A stretch of 32,928 nucleotides of DNA from the NCBI GenBank assembly GCA_016234405.1, contig JACRCC010000043.1, positions 1 through 32,928 of the forward strand. The letters are read 5' to 3'. The position numbers and the translations under genes are program-made. Positions 1-7,424 of the stretch are shown piece by piece (within the stretch, counting starts at the first letter, position 1; the number at the start of each line of letters is the position of its first letter). The DNA comes from Deltaproteobacteria bacterium. Its GTDB lineage: Bacteria; Desulfobacterota; GWC2-55-46. A model generated the notes under the pieces. It saw only the letters and a list, made by a program, of their open reading frames with translations, had not been told where the DNA came from and searched no databases.

Positions 1-264
1 CTTTGAACCCGTTCGCTTCGCTCAGTGATGACGGAAACGAAAGACTCGCAAAGACGTCTTGGGGTCTGCGCTGCTGATGCGGGAAGACCGGTCATCGAAG
101 CCTCCGGGATGAAGGTTCAAGCTGAAACCCCGCGCTGCAAAGCAAAACCAGATCATCGAGGAAAACGGCGAGGGCGGAAAATACGGCAATGCGACGTTAG
201 ATGATTGTTACCGGATTGGGCGGGGAGTGTCAAGGGGAAAATGAGATGTTGGTTTTTGCGCTCA
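1..264. other. Intergenic stretch, no gene recognised
   Basis: No convincing coding sequence or RNA gene is visible. A 43-codon open frame (113-244, plus) has no ATG and no recognisable content. The first 35 bases contain the GTTCGCTTCGCTCAGTGATG type of string, which looks like part of a dispersed repeat, but no second copy is present in this window to prove it. Confidence 0.5.
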
Positions 265-334
265 CCCAGCGCCACTTTGGATCACCGTTGTTTGTCGGGT
301 GCATCCAGCTTCGGTAAACCAAAGTGGCGCTGGG
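265..334. repeat. 16-bp perfect inverted repeat behind polA
   Basis: CCCAGCGCCACTTTGG (265-280) is mirrored exactly by CCAAAGTGGCGCTGGG (319-334), with 38 bases between the arms. The right arm stops one base before the polA stop codon (336-338). A transcript of polA would fold this into a long stem. The loop is long and no U-run follows on the minus strand, so it is more likely a REP-like or mRNA-stabilising element than a classical rho-independent terminator. Confidence 0.75.
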
Positions 335-335
335 C

Positions 336-2960
336 TCATTCAACCGCGCCCCAGTTCGCGCCTTGCTTGATGTTGACCTTTACCGGAACCTTGAGAGATA
401 CAACCCCTTCCATCTCTTTTTTTATAAGACTGCAAAGCTCACCCTGTTCACTAACCGGCGACTCGAAGATAAGCTCGTCATGGATTTGAAGGAGCATCCT
501 CGACTTTAACCCGGCATCTTTTAAACGATCGAATATCCGTATCATCGCGGCCTTGATCATGTCCGCGGCAGTGCCCTGCACCGGCGTATTTATCGCCGCC
601 CTCTCGCCGAACCTGCGCACCGCCTCCACCGGGCTTTTAAGCTCATGGATAAAACGCCGTCTGCCGAAAAGGGTGGTCGTAAAACCCGCGCGTGCCGCCT
701 CTGCCACGGTATAATCAATAAATTCCTTAACGCGGCTATAATGGCTGAAATAGGCGGTAATGTATTCCTCAGCCTCTTTCACCGGAATGCCGAGTTCAGT
801 CGAGAGGCCGTAAGCCCCCATGCCGTATATTATCCCGAAGTTTATGGCCTTGGCCCTCCGTCTCATCTCCGGGGTTACAAGACCCGGCAACACTCCGAAA
901 ACCCCGCTTGCGGTCGCGGTGTGGATGTCCGCGTTTTTTATAAATGCCTCGATAAGGGCGGGGTCTTCCGAAAAATGGGCCACGATGCGCAGCTCTATCT
1001 GCGAATAGTCCGAGGATATGAAGACGCAGCCCGGGTCCGCCACAAAGGCCTCCCGGATGCGGGACGCCAACTCTCCCCTGACCGGTATATTTTGCAGATT
1101 GGGACGCGAGCTGGAAAGTCGCCCCGTAGCCGTCACCGTCTGATTAAAGGTCGTGTGGATACGGCCTGTTTTTGGGTTTGTAAGCTCAAGTATAGCGTCC
1201 ACATAAGTTGATTTTAGTTTGCTTAACTGCCTGAATGCTATTATCTTCTGAGGGACATCGTGTTGGACCGCGAGCTTCGTGAGCACCTCTTCATCCGTTG
1301 AAAAACCGGTCTTGGTCTTTTTAACAGGTTTTAATTTCAACTTATCGAAAAGCACCTCGGACAATTGCTTGGGCGAAGATATGTTAAAGGCGCAGCCTGC
1401 GCAATTATAAATTTCACGCTCCGTCTCAGTCAATTGCCCCCCGATTTCCCTTGAGAGCATCTCTAATTTTACGGCATCAACCCGCACCCCGGCCTCCTCC
1501 ATATCTGCGAGCACGGCAGACATCGGCAACTCCATGCCCTGATAGAGGTTAAGTAACCCGTCTTCTTCAAGTTTTTTGTGAAGTATTTCAGATACCTCAT
1601 TTATAGTACGCACTTTTTCAGAGGCAATTTTAATGGCGTCTTCACCGTGATTTTCAAACGCCTTGCCGAGATACTCCTGCGTCAGCCCTGCGATGGAGTG
1701 GTCTGATTTAGACGGATTTAAGACATAGGAGGCCAAAGACGTATCCATAGAAATGCCCCTGAGCGTTACCCCTCCACTCATAAAAAAGCGGTAGAGGGCC
1801 TTAGAATCGTCGGTGTTCTTTTGAATGCCTGCGTCTTCGGCAAAAACCCGTAAACGCCTTAACGCCGCGTCTTCCGATACGCCTTCGGGGAAATTACCAG
1901 CTTCAATGGCAAGACGGATACAGAAACACGAGTCTTTGCCCGCCGAAATCGCAAGCGCGAGGGGTTCGCCATTCTCATCCTGCATGAGCGTTATCGCGGC
2001 GGTCTTAAGTCCCTTCAATGATTCTGCGGCCTCCCCAAGCGACTCGTTTGTCAAAACCTCACGGACTTCCATCGTCGGGGTGAACGTTTTTCCCTCATCT
2101 TTAAACATCTCTTGAACTAATTTTTTGAATTCAAGTTCCACGAGCAGGGGCTTTAGCGCCTCCATGTCAAAACCCCTGAACTCAAGCCCTGTCAAGCTGA
2201 CGTCAATAGGCACGTCCGGATGGAGGGCAACGAGTTCGCGGGAGGTTAATGCGTCATCTTTGTGCTCAATCAAGTTTTTTCTAAGCTTCTCGTTGCGCAC
2301 CGAGGCGATATCGGCATAGAGCGCGTCAAGCGTTCCGTACTCCTTGATGAGTTTTACCGCGGTCTTAGTGCCCACGCCCTTCACTCCGGGGATATTGTCC
2401 GAGGCGTCTCCCGCAAGCGCGAGAAAATCCTTGATGGCCGTGGGCGGCACGCCGAACCTCTCCTCCGTTTCGACCGGGCCCCACTCCTTGCCTGTGAGAT
2501 AATCAAGCACTTTGGTGTCCGTTGAAACAAGCTGATACATATCCTTGTCGCCGGTTATCATCGCGGTCTTGACTCCTGCGGCGGAGACATTTTTAACGAT
2601 GGTGGCCATCACGTCGTCCGCCTCAAAGCCCTCCTTTTCGATAGAGCGGACGCGCATGGCACGGAGCATCTTTTTGATATACGGCGCCTGTCGGCTCAAG
2701 GCGTCCGGCATCGGTGGCCTATTGGCCTTATAGTCATCATATATTTCTTTTCTGAAAGAAGGCCCTTTTACGTCGAAGGCCACCGCAAGATATGCGGGCT
2801 TGTATTCGTTTATGATTTTCAGGATGCTTTGAGTGAATCCATAGACCGCGTTAGTGGGAATGCCCTTGGAGGTCATAAAACTTGCGGGCACCGCATGAAA
2901 GGCGCGGTACATGAGCGAGTTGCCGTCAATGAGGATGAGCGTTTTTTTCTCTTTATCCAT
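336..2960 (-). CDS. polA: DNA polymerase I
   Basis: An 874-residue family A DNA polymerase for Okazaki-fragment processing and repair synthesis. Residues 1 to about 290 are the 5'-3' exonuclease domain, with the start LILIDGNSLMYRAFHA, acidic EADDVMA and the TGDKDMYQL and DNIPGVKGVGTKTA segments. The C-terminal half is the polymerase, with motif A (DYSQIELR), motif B (RRRAKAINFGIIYG) and motif C (HDE, about residues 827-829). The central 3'-5' exonuclease region is degenerate: where active enzymes have an FDTET-type motif this protein reads AAITLMQDE, and the third motif also lacks its aspartate. It probably does not proofread, as in Taq-type enzymes. Length is normal for the family. The gene is divergent from the small exported-protein gene at 3028. 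The ATG at 2960 leads straight into conserved sequence. Confidence 0.98.
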   Translation of the reverse strand: MDKEKKTLILIDGNSLMYRAFHAVPASFMTSKGIPTNAVYGFTQSILKIINEYKPAYLAVAFDVKGPSFRKEIYDDYKANRPPMPDALSRQAPYIKKMLRAMRVRSIEKEGFEADDVMATIVKNVSAAGVKTAMITGDKDMYQLVSTDTKVLDYLTGKEWGPVETEERFGVPPTAIKDFLALAGDASDNIPGVKGVGTKTAVKLIKEYGTLDALYADIASVRNEKLRKNLIEHKDDALTSRELVALHPDVPIDVSLTGLEFRGFDMEALKPLLVELEFKKLVQEMFKDEGKTFTPTMEVREVLTNESLGEAAESLKGLKTAAITLMQDENGEPLALAISAGKDSCFCIRLAIEAGNFPEGVSEDAALRRLRVFAEDAGIQKNTDDSKALYRFFMSGGVTLRGISMDTSLASYVLNPSKSDHSIAGLTQEYLGKAFENHGEDAIKIASEKVRTINEVSEILHKKLEEDGLLNLYQGMELPMSAVLADMEEAGVRVDAVKLEMLSREIGGQLTETEREIYNCAGCAFNISSPKQLSEVLFDKLKLKPVKKTKTGFSTDEEVLTKLAVQHDVPQKIIAFRQLSKLKSTYVDAILELTNPKTGRIHTTFNQTVTATGRLSSSRPNLQNIPVRGELASRIREAFVADPGCVFISSDYSQIELRIVAHFSEDPALIEAFIKNADIHTATASGVFGVLPGLVTPEMRRRAKAINFGIIYGMGAYGLSTELGIPVKEAEEYITAYFSHYSRVKEFIDYTVAEAARAGFTTTLFGRRRFIHELKSPVEAVRRFGERAAINTPVQGTAADMIKAAMIRIFDRLKDAGLKSRMLLQIHDELIFESPVSEQGELCSLIKKEMEGVVSLKVPVKVNIKQGANWGAVE

Positions 2961-2992
2961 AATTGTTTGATAGAGGGTTATGCCCTCTTAGG

Positions 2993-3021
2993 TTGACAGG
3001 TACCCGGCTATTATATATACT
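2993..3021 (+). promoter_or_regulatory. Sigma-70 promoter, possibly giving a leaderless mRNA
   Basis: TTGACA (2993-2998) and TATACT (3016-3021) are separated by exactly 17 bases, a near-consensus sigma-70 promoter. The expected start of transcription, about seven bases past the -10 box, falls on or next to the A of the ATG at 3028. No Shine-Dalgarno sequence precedes that ATG, which fits leaderless translation. The promoter lies in the divergent gap with polA. Confidence 0.75.
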
Positions 3022-3027
3022 TTTTAC

Positions 3028-3552
3028 ATGATAGGCATTTTATTCGCTTTTTTCATCATCTTTATCCCCCTTATTCCTTCGTCCGCCATCGGCCAGACGG
3101 ACAGCGTATCCACGGCGCGAACGGCAATCGAGGAGTTCCATGCCGAGATAACGAAAGCCGTAAAGATCGTTGCAATGAATGAAGGATTAATGACGCAACC
3201 CGTTTTTGCCGGGAAGAAACAAGCCGCCTTAAAGGAACTCGATACCATAAGGTGGTCGCAGGAACCCGGTGCAAGGCGACACAGAAGGGTTATGACGATT
3301 TTTGAGGCTTACACGGCGGACGTGATAAGCGCAATAAAAGAGGCGTCTTCAAAACTGCCGGGCATGGACGCCGCAAAAATGGACGGGCTTATGTCCAAGA
3401 TGACGATTATAAAGGAAAAAAAGACCCGCGTGGTAAAAGAGTCTTTAAAGAACGAGACATATCGGAAAGAATCCCCTAAACCCGTGCCCTCCGTTGACCG
3501 CCCGCCCCGCGAAAAGGACGCTGAAGGAGGCGCCGACATCTGGGACAGGTAA
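3028..3552 (+). CDS. Small exported protein of unknown function
   Basis: I do not recognise this 174-residue protein. Residues 1 to about 22 form a signal peptide or membrane anchor (MIGILFAFFIIFIPLIPSSA). The rest is charged and looks largely helical, with no cysteine, and ends in a proline-rich basic stretch (PKPVPSVDRPPREK) and the tail DIWDR. It is expected in the periplasm or attached to the inner membrane. It stands alone: divergent from polA, convergent with the DUF218 gene. The start was chosen because the next in-frame ATG would remove the export signal. The near-consensus promoter directly in front suggests real expression. Confidence 0.7.
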   Translation: MIGILFAFFIIFIPLIPSSAIGQTDSVSTARTAIEEFHAEITKAVKIVAMNEGLMTQPVFAGKKQAALKELDTIRWSQEPGARRHRRVMTIFEAYTADVISAIKEASSKLPGMDAAKMDGLMSKMTIIKEKKTRVVKESLKNETYRKESPKPVPSVDRPPREKDAEGGADIWDR

Positions 3553-3555
3553 ATC

Positions 3556-3607
3556 GGTTATCGGTTGCCGGTTTAAGGACGATTATTTTTTACCTTCACC
3601 GATAACC
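3556..3607. repeat. Inverted repeat between convergent genes
   Basis: GGTTATCGGT (3556-3565) is mirrored by ACCGATAACC (3598-3607) in the short gap between the exported-protein gene and the convergent DUF218 gene, so it could act as a hairpin for both transcripts. A run of T's (3585-3591) lies inside the loop, not behind the stem. The string TCGGTTATCGGTT at 3554-3566 recurs at 32491-32503 behind the moaA fragment. Confidence 0.6.
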
Positions 3608-3608
3608 T

Positions 3609-4214
3609 TTACGCAAGCCCGCAGTTAAAGAGAAAAACGTGCCAGTAGTATTTGAAAAACTCGCCGGCCGATATGGCCAATGCGTCAAGCGCAGAGAATT
3701 CTTTTTTACGCGCTGGAGTCTCCGTATAAACCGCAGACGGATATTTAGCCGTTATATCCATGCCGGGCGGCATAATCTTAGTGAAGATATAATATGCCCG
3801 CTTCATGTGGTAGTCCGACGTTACAAGCGTCATTGATTTAAATCCCTTTTCCGACATAATACGTCTCACCTCAACCGCGTTCCCATAAGTGCTTTTCGAT
3901 TTCTTCTCAAGGATTATCTTAGGACGCTCCGAAATCGTCAATCTCTTTAAAAATATCGCGTCAACGCCGGAATCTTCATTTACCCCGCTCAGGATGAGCG
4001 CCCCGGCAGCGCCTTTTCGGAGGAGAGTCAGCCCCTCGTCCGTCCTCCCCCTGCCTCCGGTCAACACGACTATGGCGTCGGCATGGAGGGAAACCCCCGC
4101 GCCATCGGGGGGCAAGCGTCCGGGCGGCTCGTCAAACACAAAACAATAGAAGAGATACCCGGCGACGACGATAAAAACAACCGCCCAAGAGTATATGTAT
4201 GTCTTGACCCTCAT
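3609..4214 (-). CDS. DUF218 (YdcF/SanA-like) membrane protein
   Basis: A 201-residue protein with one N-terminal membrane segment (YIYSWAVVFIVVAGYLFYCF) and a DUF218 domain facing the periplasm. Typical family segments are visible: ADAIVVLTGGRGRTDEGLTL, ALILSGV, STYGNAVEVRRIM and LVTSDYHMKRAYYIF. Members such as SanA, ElyC and YdcF are linked to envelope integrity, but the reaction is unsettled. The frame is open further upstream, but the added sequence is basic, cysteine-rich and unlike the family; the ATG at 4214 puts the membrane segment right at the N-terminus, so I use that. It is divergent from rpmB. Confidence 0.85.
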   Translation of the reverse strand: MRVKTYIYSWAVVFIVVAGYLFYCFVFDEPPGRLPPDGAGVSLHADAIVVLTGGRGRTDEGLTLLRKGAAGALILSGVNEDSGVDAIFLKRLTISERPKIILEKKSKSTYGNAVEVRRIMSEKGFKSMTLVTSDYHMKRAYYIFTKIMPPGMDITAKYPSAVYTETPARKKEFSALDALAISAGEFFKYYWHVFLFNCGLA

Positions 4215-4236
4215 TTGTTTATCGCCATAATAACCC

Positions 4237-4265
4237 TTGCATCGAAAGGTTCGATACGTTATAAT
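4237..4265 (+). promoter_or_regulatory. Sigma-70 promoter of rpmB
   Basis: TTGCAT (4237-4242), a 17-base spacer and TATAAT (4260-4265) match the sigma-70 consensus closely. They are followed by a strong AGGAGG ribosome-binding site (4285-4290) seven bases before the rpmB ATG. Confidence 0.85.
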
Positions 4266-4297
4266 AAAAAAATTATTTTCTCTTAGGAGGCAGCGCC

Positions 4298-4489
4298 ATG
4301 TCAGCCGTTTGCGATATCTGCGGAAAAGGGCCGTCTTTCGGCAACAACGTAAGCCACGCCAACAACAAGACCCGCAGGAGATGGAACCCAAATCTCCAGA
4401 GCGTGCGCGCCGTAAAAGACGGGCGCGTGAAAAAGATCCGCGCGTGCACGAGGTGCATCCGCTCAGGGACGGTAGTCAAGGCCGCCTGA
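4298..4489 (+). CDS. rpmB: 50S ribosomal protein L28
   Basis: A 63-residue bL28 protein of the large ribosomal subunit. The start [20 protein letters not shown] and the middle [12 protein letters not shown] are characteristic. Two cysteine pairs (CDIC near the N-terminus, CTRC near the C-terminus) mark the zinc-binding form of L28. The start is fixed by AGGAGG seven bases upstream. The gene is monocistronic here, with its own near-consensus promoter and a repeat-rich hairpin region behind the stop. Confidence 0.97.
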   Translation: MSAVCDICGKGPSFGNNVSHANNKTRRRWNPNLQSVRAVKDGRVKKIRACTRCIRSGTVVKAA

Positions 4490-4490
4490 A

Positions 4491-4576
4491 GGCCGTGAAT
4501 CGTGAGTCGTAAGGCGCATGGGATTAAAATCGTTTACATGGAATTTTCACGTTTCACGAATCACGGTTCACGGCCG
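4491..4576. repeat. Heptamer-phased inverted repeat between rpmB and ridA
   Basis: GGCCGTGAATCGTGAGTCGT (4491-4510) is mirrored imperfectly by the TTTCACGAATCACGGTTCACGGCC side ending at 4575. Units of the form CGTGAxx repeat with a period of about seven. It fills the whole gap between two convergent genes, so it may serve both as a transcript end. Related copies lie at 4984-5073 and 18062-18115. Confidence 0.65.
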
Positions 4577-4963
4577 TTAATCGCTTACCGCCGCTATCGC
4601 GTCAATCTCTATGTCCACGCCCTTGGGGAGCCTCGCGGCCTCGACCGTAGCGCGAGCAGGATACGGGGGTTTAAAGAAATCCCCGTACACGCCGTTCATG
4701 TCTCCGAATTGCGCCATGTCTTTTAGAAAGACGGTCGTCTTTACGACGTCATTCATGCCTGCGCCGGCCTCTTCAAGCACGGCCTGCAAATTGCGCAAGA
4801 CCTGACGGGTCTGAACTACGATATCCCCGTCAATTATCTCGCCCGTAGCCGGTTCTAACGGTATCTGACCTGACAGAAAAATAAACCTGCCCATCCTTAC
4901 GCCCTGCGAATACGGCCCTATGGCCGCAGGGGCATTGCCGGTCTTTATCTCCTGTTTTATCAT
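4577..4963 (-). CDS. ridA: RidA family enamine/imine deaminase
   Basis: A 128-residue member of the RidA/YjgF/YER057c family, which hydrolyses reactive 2-aminoacrylate and related enamines or imines released by PLP enzymes. Family segments seen: APAAIGPYSQGV, FLSGQIPLEPATGEI, NDVVKTTVFLKDM, and the active-site arginine and glutamate region PARATVEAARLPKGVDIEIDAIA. The frame is open upstream but only the ATG at 4963 gives the usual length; GGAGG lies about 13 bases before it, a slightly long spacing. It sits directly downstream of the rel gene on the same strand, a common pairing, and may be cotranscribed with it across a repeat-filled gap. Confidence 0.95.
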   Translation of the reverse strand: MIKQEIKTGNAPAAIGPYSQGVRMGRFIFLSGQIPLEPATGEIIDGDIVVQTRQVLRNLQAVLEEAGAGMNDVVKTTVFLKDMAQFGDMNGVYGDFFKPPYPARATVEAARLPKGVDIEIDAIAAVSD

Positions 4964-4983
4964 CTGCTCTGTAAAACCTCCTT

Positions 4984-5073
4984 TAACGGCCGTGAACCGT
5001 GTAAATACCGTCATCCGTGACCGTGTCCGTGAAAGGATTTTTTCTTTACGGTTACGGTTCACGGTCACGGCCT
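4984..5073. repeat. CCGTGA-type inverted repeat between rel and ridA
   Basis: The gap holds many CCGTGA/TCACGG units on both sides of a short A/T-rich centre (about 5034-5048), forming an imperfect stem that starts and ends with GGCCGTGA-type sequence. It belongs to the same repeat family as 4491-4576. It stands in front of the ridA ribosome-binding site and could process or dampen read-through from rel. Confidence 0.65.
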
Positions 5074-5075
5074 CA

Positions 5076-7268
5076 TCACGGTATCGCTTCGGTTTCGCCG
5101 TCTTTTGAAACGTCTTTTCTGACCCTCTCGACCTTAGTAACGTTCTTTATCTTCTGAATCGCCTTTATGATGGTCTTCAAATGAGCGGCGTCGTTCACCT
5201 CCACTTCGAACCTGCACAACGCCTTATTGTCCTTGCTGGTCTTTATCTCGGCGCTCGATATGTTGGCGTCAGCCGCCTTTATTGCGTTTGTTATCTCGGC
5301 GAGCAGCCCTTTTTCGTTCCTGCATACGATATCAATCTTCACGGGGCGCGTCGTCTTTTCTTTTTTATCCCACGCCACGTCTATCCTTCTGTCTTTGTCT
5401 ATATGGAGCATGTTAGGACAACCCTTCGAGTGCACGGCTACTCCCTGACCCTGCGTTATGAAACCGGCAATCTCGTCTCCCGGCAGCGGGTTGCAGCATT
5501 TGGCGAATCTAACCAACATGTCTTCGGCGCCGCCGACTATTACCGGGCTTTTCTCCTTCTTGCCGCGCGGCGTAATCTTATCGAGCACCCTCTTGAAGAC
5601 GGCGAGATTATACTTGGTTTCGAGTTTTTCCGGCGGGAGGAGTTTACCGAGTACCTGCGCGACGGAAATTTTACCGTAACCCACGCTCGCAATCAGACTT
5701 TCGACCCCCTGCAGCCCGAATCCATCCTTTGCTGTCTTTTCCATTTCACCGGTCTTCAAGAGTTTGGGGAAATCCAGCCCGTGTTTGGCAAACTCATTAA
5801 CGCATATCTCTCTGCCAAGACCTATGCTCATCTGGCGCTCTTCGGTCTTTATCCAATGACGGATGCGCGTGCGCGCCCTCGGACTCTTTACGAAACCGAG
5901 CCAGTCCTTGCTGGGATGATGGTTCGGCGACGTGATTATCTCCACCACGTCGCCGTTTCTGAGCTGGTATTTAATCGGCGACATCCGCCCGTTCACCCTT
6001 GCGCCGTAACACCTGTTGCCGACGTCCGTGTGGATTGAGTAAGCGAAATCAACGACCGTGGCGCCCGCGGTAAACTCCTTTATGTGCCCCTTGGGGGTGA
6101 ATACGTAGACCTCGGTCGGAAAAAGATCAATCTTGAGGGTTTCGAGGAACTCATCCGAATCCTTCAGGTCCCTCTGCCACTCGACGAGCTGGCGCAGCCA
6201 CGCGAAGTTCTTCGTGTCTTTCCCCTCCCCCCCCTTCCCCTCTTTGTACTTCCAGTGCGCGGCTATCCCGCACTCCGCCACGCTGTGCATCTCCGTAGTG
6301 CGTATCTGAACCTCCATCCTGACCCCGTAAGGGCCGATGACGGTGGTATGAAGCGACTGATACAGGTTGCCCTTGGGAAGCGCGATGTAGTCCTTAAACC
6401 TGCCCGGCACCGGCTTCCACGCTGAATGCGTGATGCCCAGCACCTCATAGCATTCCTTTACGGTCTTCACTATGACCCTGAAGGCGATGATGTCGTAGAT
6501 GTTCTCGAAGTTCACGTCCTGCGACGCCATCTTTTTGTAGATGCTGTAGAGCTGTTTGGGCCTTCCGGTCACCTCGCCCTGCACCCCGTGCTCCTTGAGC
6601 TTTTCCTCTATCATCACCTTGACGTGCTCGATGTAGTTCTCCCGGACGACCTTTTCCTGCGCGACCCGCTCCGAGAGGTTGGCGAATTTTTCAGGTTCGA
6701 GGTGTTTGAAGGCGAGGTCTTCAAGCTCGGTCTTTATCCATCCAATGCCGAGCCTGTTGGCAAGCGGGGCGTATATGTCGAGGGTCTCACGCGCAATCAT
6801 CTTCTGCTTTTCGGGCGGCATGGCCCCGAGGGTGCGCATGTTGTGGAGCCTGTCGGCGAGTTTGATAAGGATGACCCTGATGTCGCGCCCCATCGCGAGT
6901 ATCATCTTCCTGAAGTTCTCGGCCTCGTGGTCTTCCTGCTTATCGAAAGTGACGCGGCTCAACTTCGTGAGGCCGTCAACGAGGACCGCAATCTCGGGGC
7001 CGAAGGTCTCTTCTATCTTTTCGATTGTAGTATGCGTGTCTTCCACGGTGTCGTGGAGGAGGCCGGTTGCGACGCTCTGGACGTCGAGTTTCAAGGCCGT
7101 AAGGATATTTGCGACCTCAAGCGGGTGGTCGAGGTAAGGCTCTCCTGAAAGGCGGGTCTGCCCTTGGTGCACCACGCCCGAGAACACGTACGCCTTTTTA
7201 ATTATCTCCGTATCGGCGGACGGGTTGTAGGCAGCTACCCTGTCAATTATATCCTCAAGCCTTACCAT
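5076..7268 (-). CDS. Bifunctional (p)ppGpp synthetase/hydrolase (Rel/SpoT)
   Basis: A 730-residue long RSH protein that makes and degrades (p)ppGpp in the stringent response. In order: HD hydrolase domain with the metal-binding HDTVEDT segment; synthetase domain with YSIYKKM, YDIIAFRVIV, PGRFKDYIA, YQSLHTTV and AAHWKYKEG; TGS domain (VYVFTPKGHIKEF); conserved-cysteine domain (FAKCCNPLPGDE, then HSKGCPN); and a C-terminal ACT domain. RFKD matches the RxKD form typical of bifunctional enzymes, and the intact HD motif also argues that both activities are present. An in-frame TTG at 7319 would add 17 non-conserved residues; I use the ATG at 7268, although no clear ribosome-binding site precedes it. 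It is divergent from the PBP gene and followed by ridA. Confidence 0.96.
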   Translation of the reverse strand: MVRLEDIIDRVAAYNPSADTEIIKKAYVFSGVVHQGQTRLSGEPYLDHPLEVANILTALKLDVQSVATGLLHDTVEDTHTTIEKIEETFGPEIAVLVDGLTKLSRVTFDKQEDHEAENFRKMILAMGRDIRVILIKLADRLHNMRTLGAMPPEKQKMIARETLDIYAPLANRLGIGWIKTELEDLAFKHLEPEKFANLSERVAQEKVVRENYIEHVKVMIEEKLKEHGVQGEVTGRPKQLYSIYKKMASQDVNFENIYDIIAFRVIVKTVKECYEVLGITHSAWKPVPGRFKDYIALPKGNLYQSLHTTVIGPYGVRMEVQIRTTEMHSVAECGIAAHWKYKEGKGGEGKDTKNFAWLRQLVEWQRDLKDSDEFLETLKIDLFPTEVYVFTPKGHIKEFTAGATVVDFAYSIHTDVGNRCYGARVNGRMSPIKYQLRNGDVVEIITSPNHHPSKDWLGFVKSPRARTRIRHWIKTEERQMSIGLGREICVNEFAKHGLDFPKLLKTGEMEKTAKDGFGLQGVESLIASVGYGKISVAQVLGKLLPPEKLETKYNLAVFKRVLDKITPRGKKEKSPVIVGGAEDMLVRFAKCCNPLPGDEIAGFITQGQGVAVHSKGCPNMLHIDKDRRIDVAWDKKEKTTRPVKIDIVCRNEKGLLAEITNAIKAADANISSAEIKTSKDNKALCRFEVEVNDAAHLKTIIKAIQKIKNVTKVERVRKDVSKDGETEAIP

Positions 7269-7327
7269 AGTTACGCCCAAAGAACGTGAGATTGGATGCC
7301 TCTGTCCCGATAATGACAATCTAACTC

Positions 7328-7396
7328 AAACCGGTTTTTATTTCAACAAGCACAACGAATACCGGAATTCTCATCCCTTGCGTTGAAAACCGGTTT
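7328..7396. promoter_or_regulatory. Repeated palindrome AAACCGGTTT in a divergent promoter region
   Basis: The perfect 10-bp palindrome AAACCGGTTT occurs twice in the 156-bp gap between rel and the PBP gene, at 7328-7337 and 7387-7396, 59 bp centre to centre. Two copies in a divergent promoter region suggest a dimeric regulator's operator. The second copy overlaps a possible promoter for the plus-strand operon (TTGAAA 7383-7388, 17 bases, TTATAT 7406-7411). Both assignments are inference. Confidence 0.4.
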
Positions 7397-7424
7397 TGTT
7401 ATATATTATATAGAGGACTATATT

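Noticed and set aside
113-244. Short plus-strand open frame at the window start
   Set aside because: No ATG, no ribosome-binding site, no recognisable sequence; too short to support.
5181-6038. Long plus-strand open frame of 285 codons within rel
   Set aside because: It lies wholly antisense to conserved rel domains, lacks any recognisable motif, and reflects the base composition of the real gene.
7268-7319. Longer rel start at TTG 7319
   Set aside because: It adds 17 residues unlike the family and lacks a ribosome-binding site advantage over the ATG at 7268.
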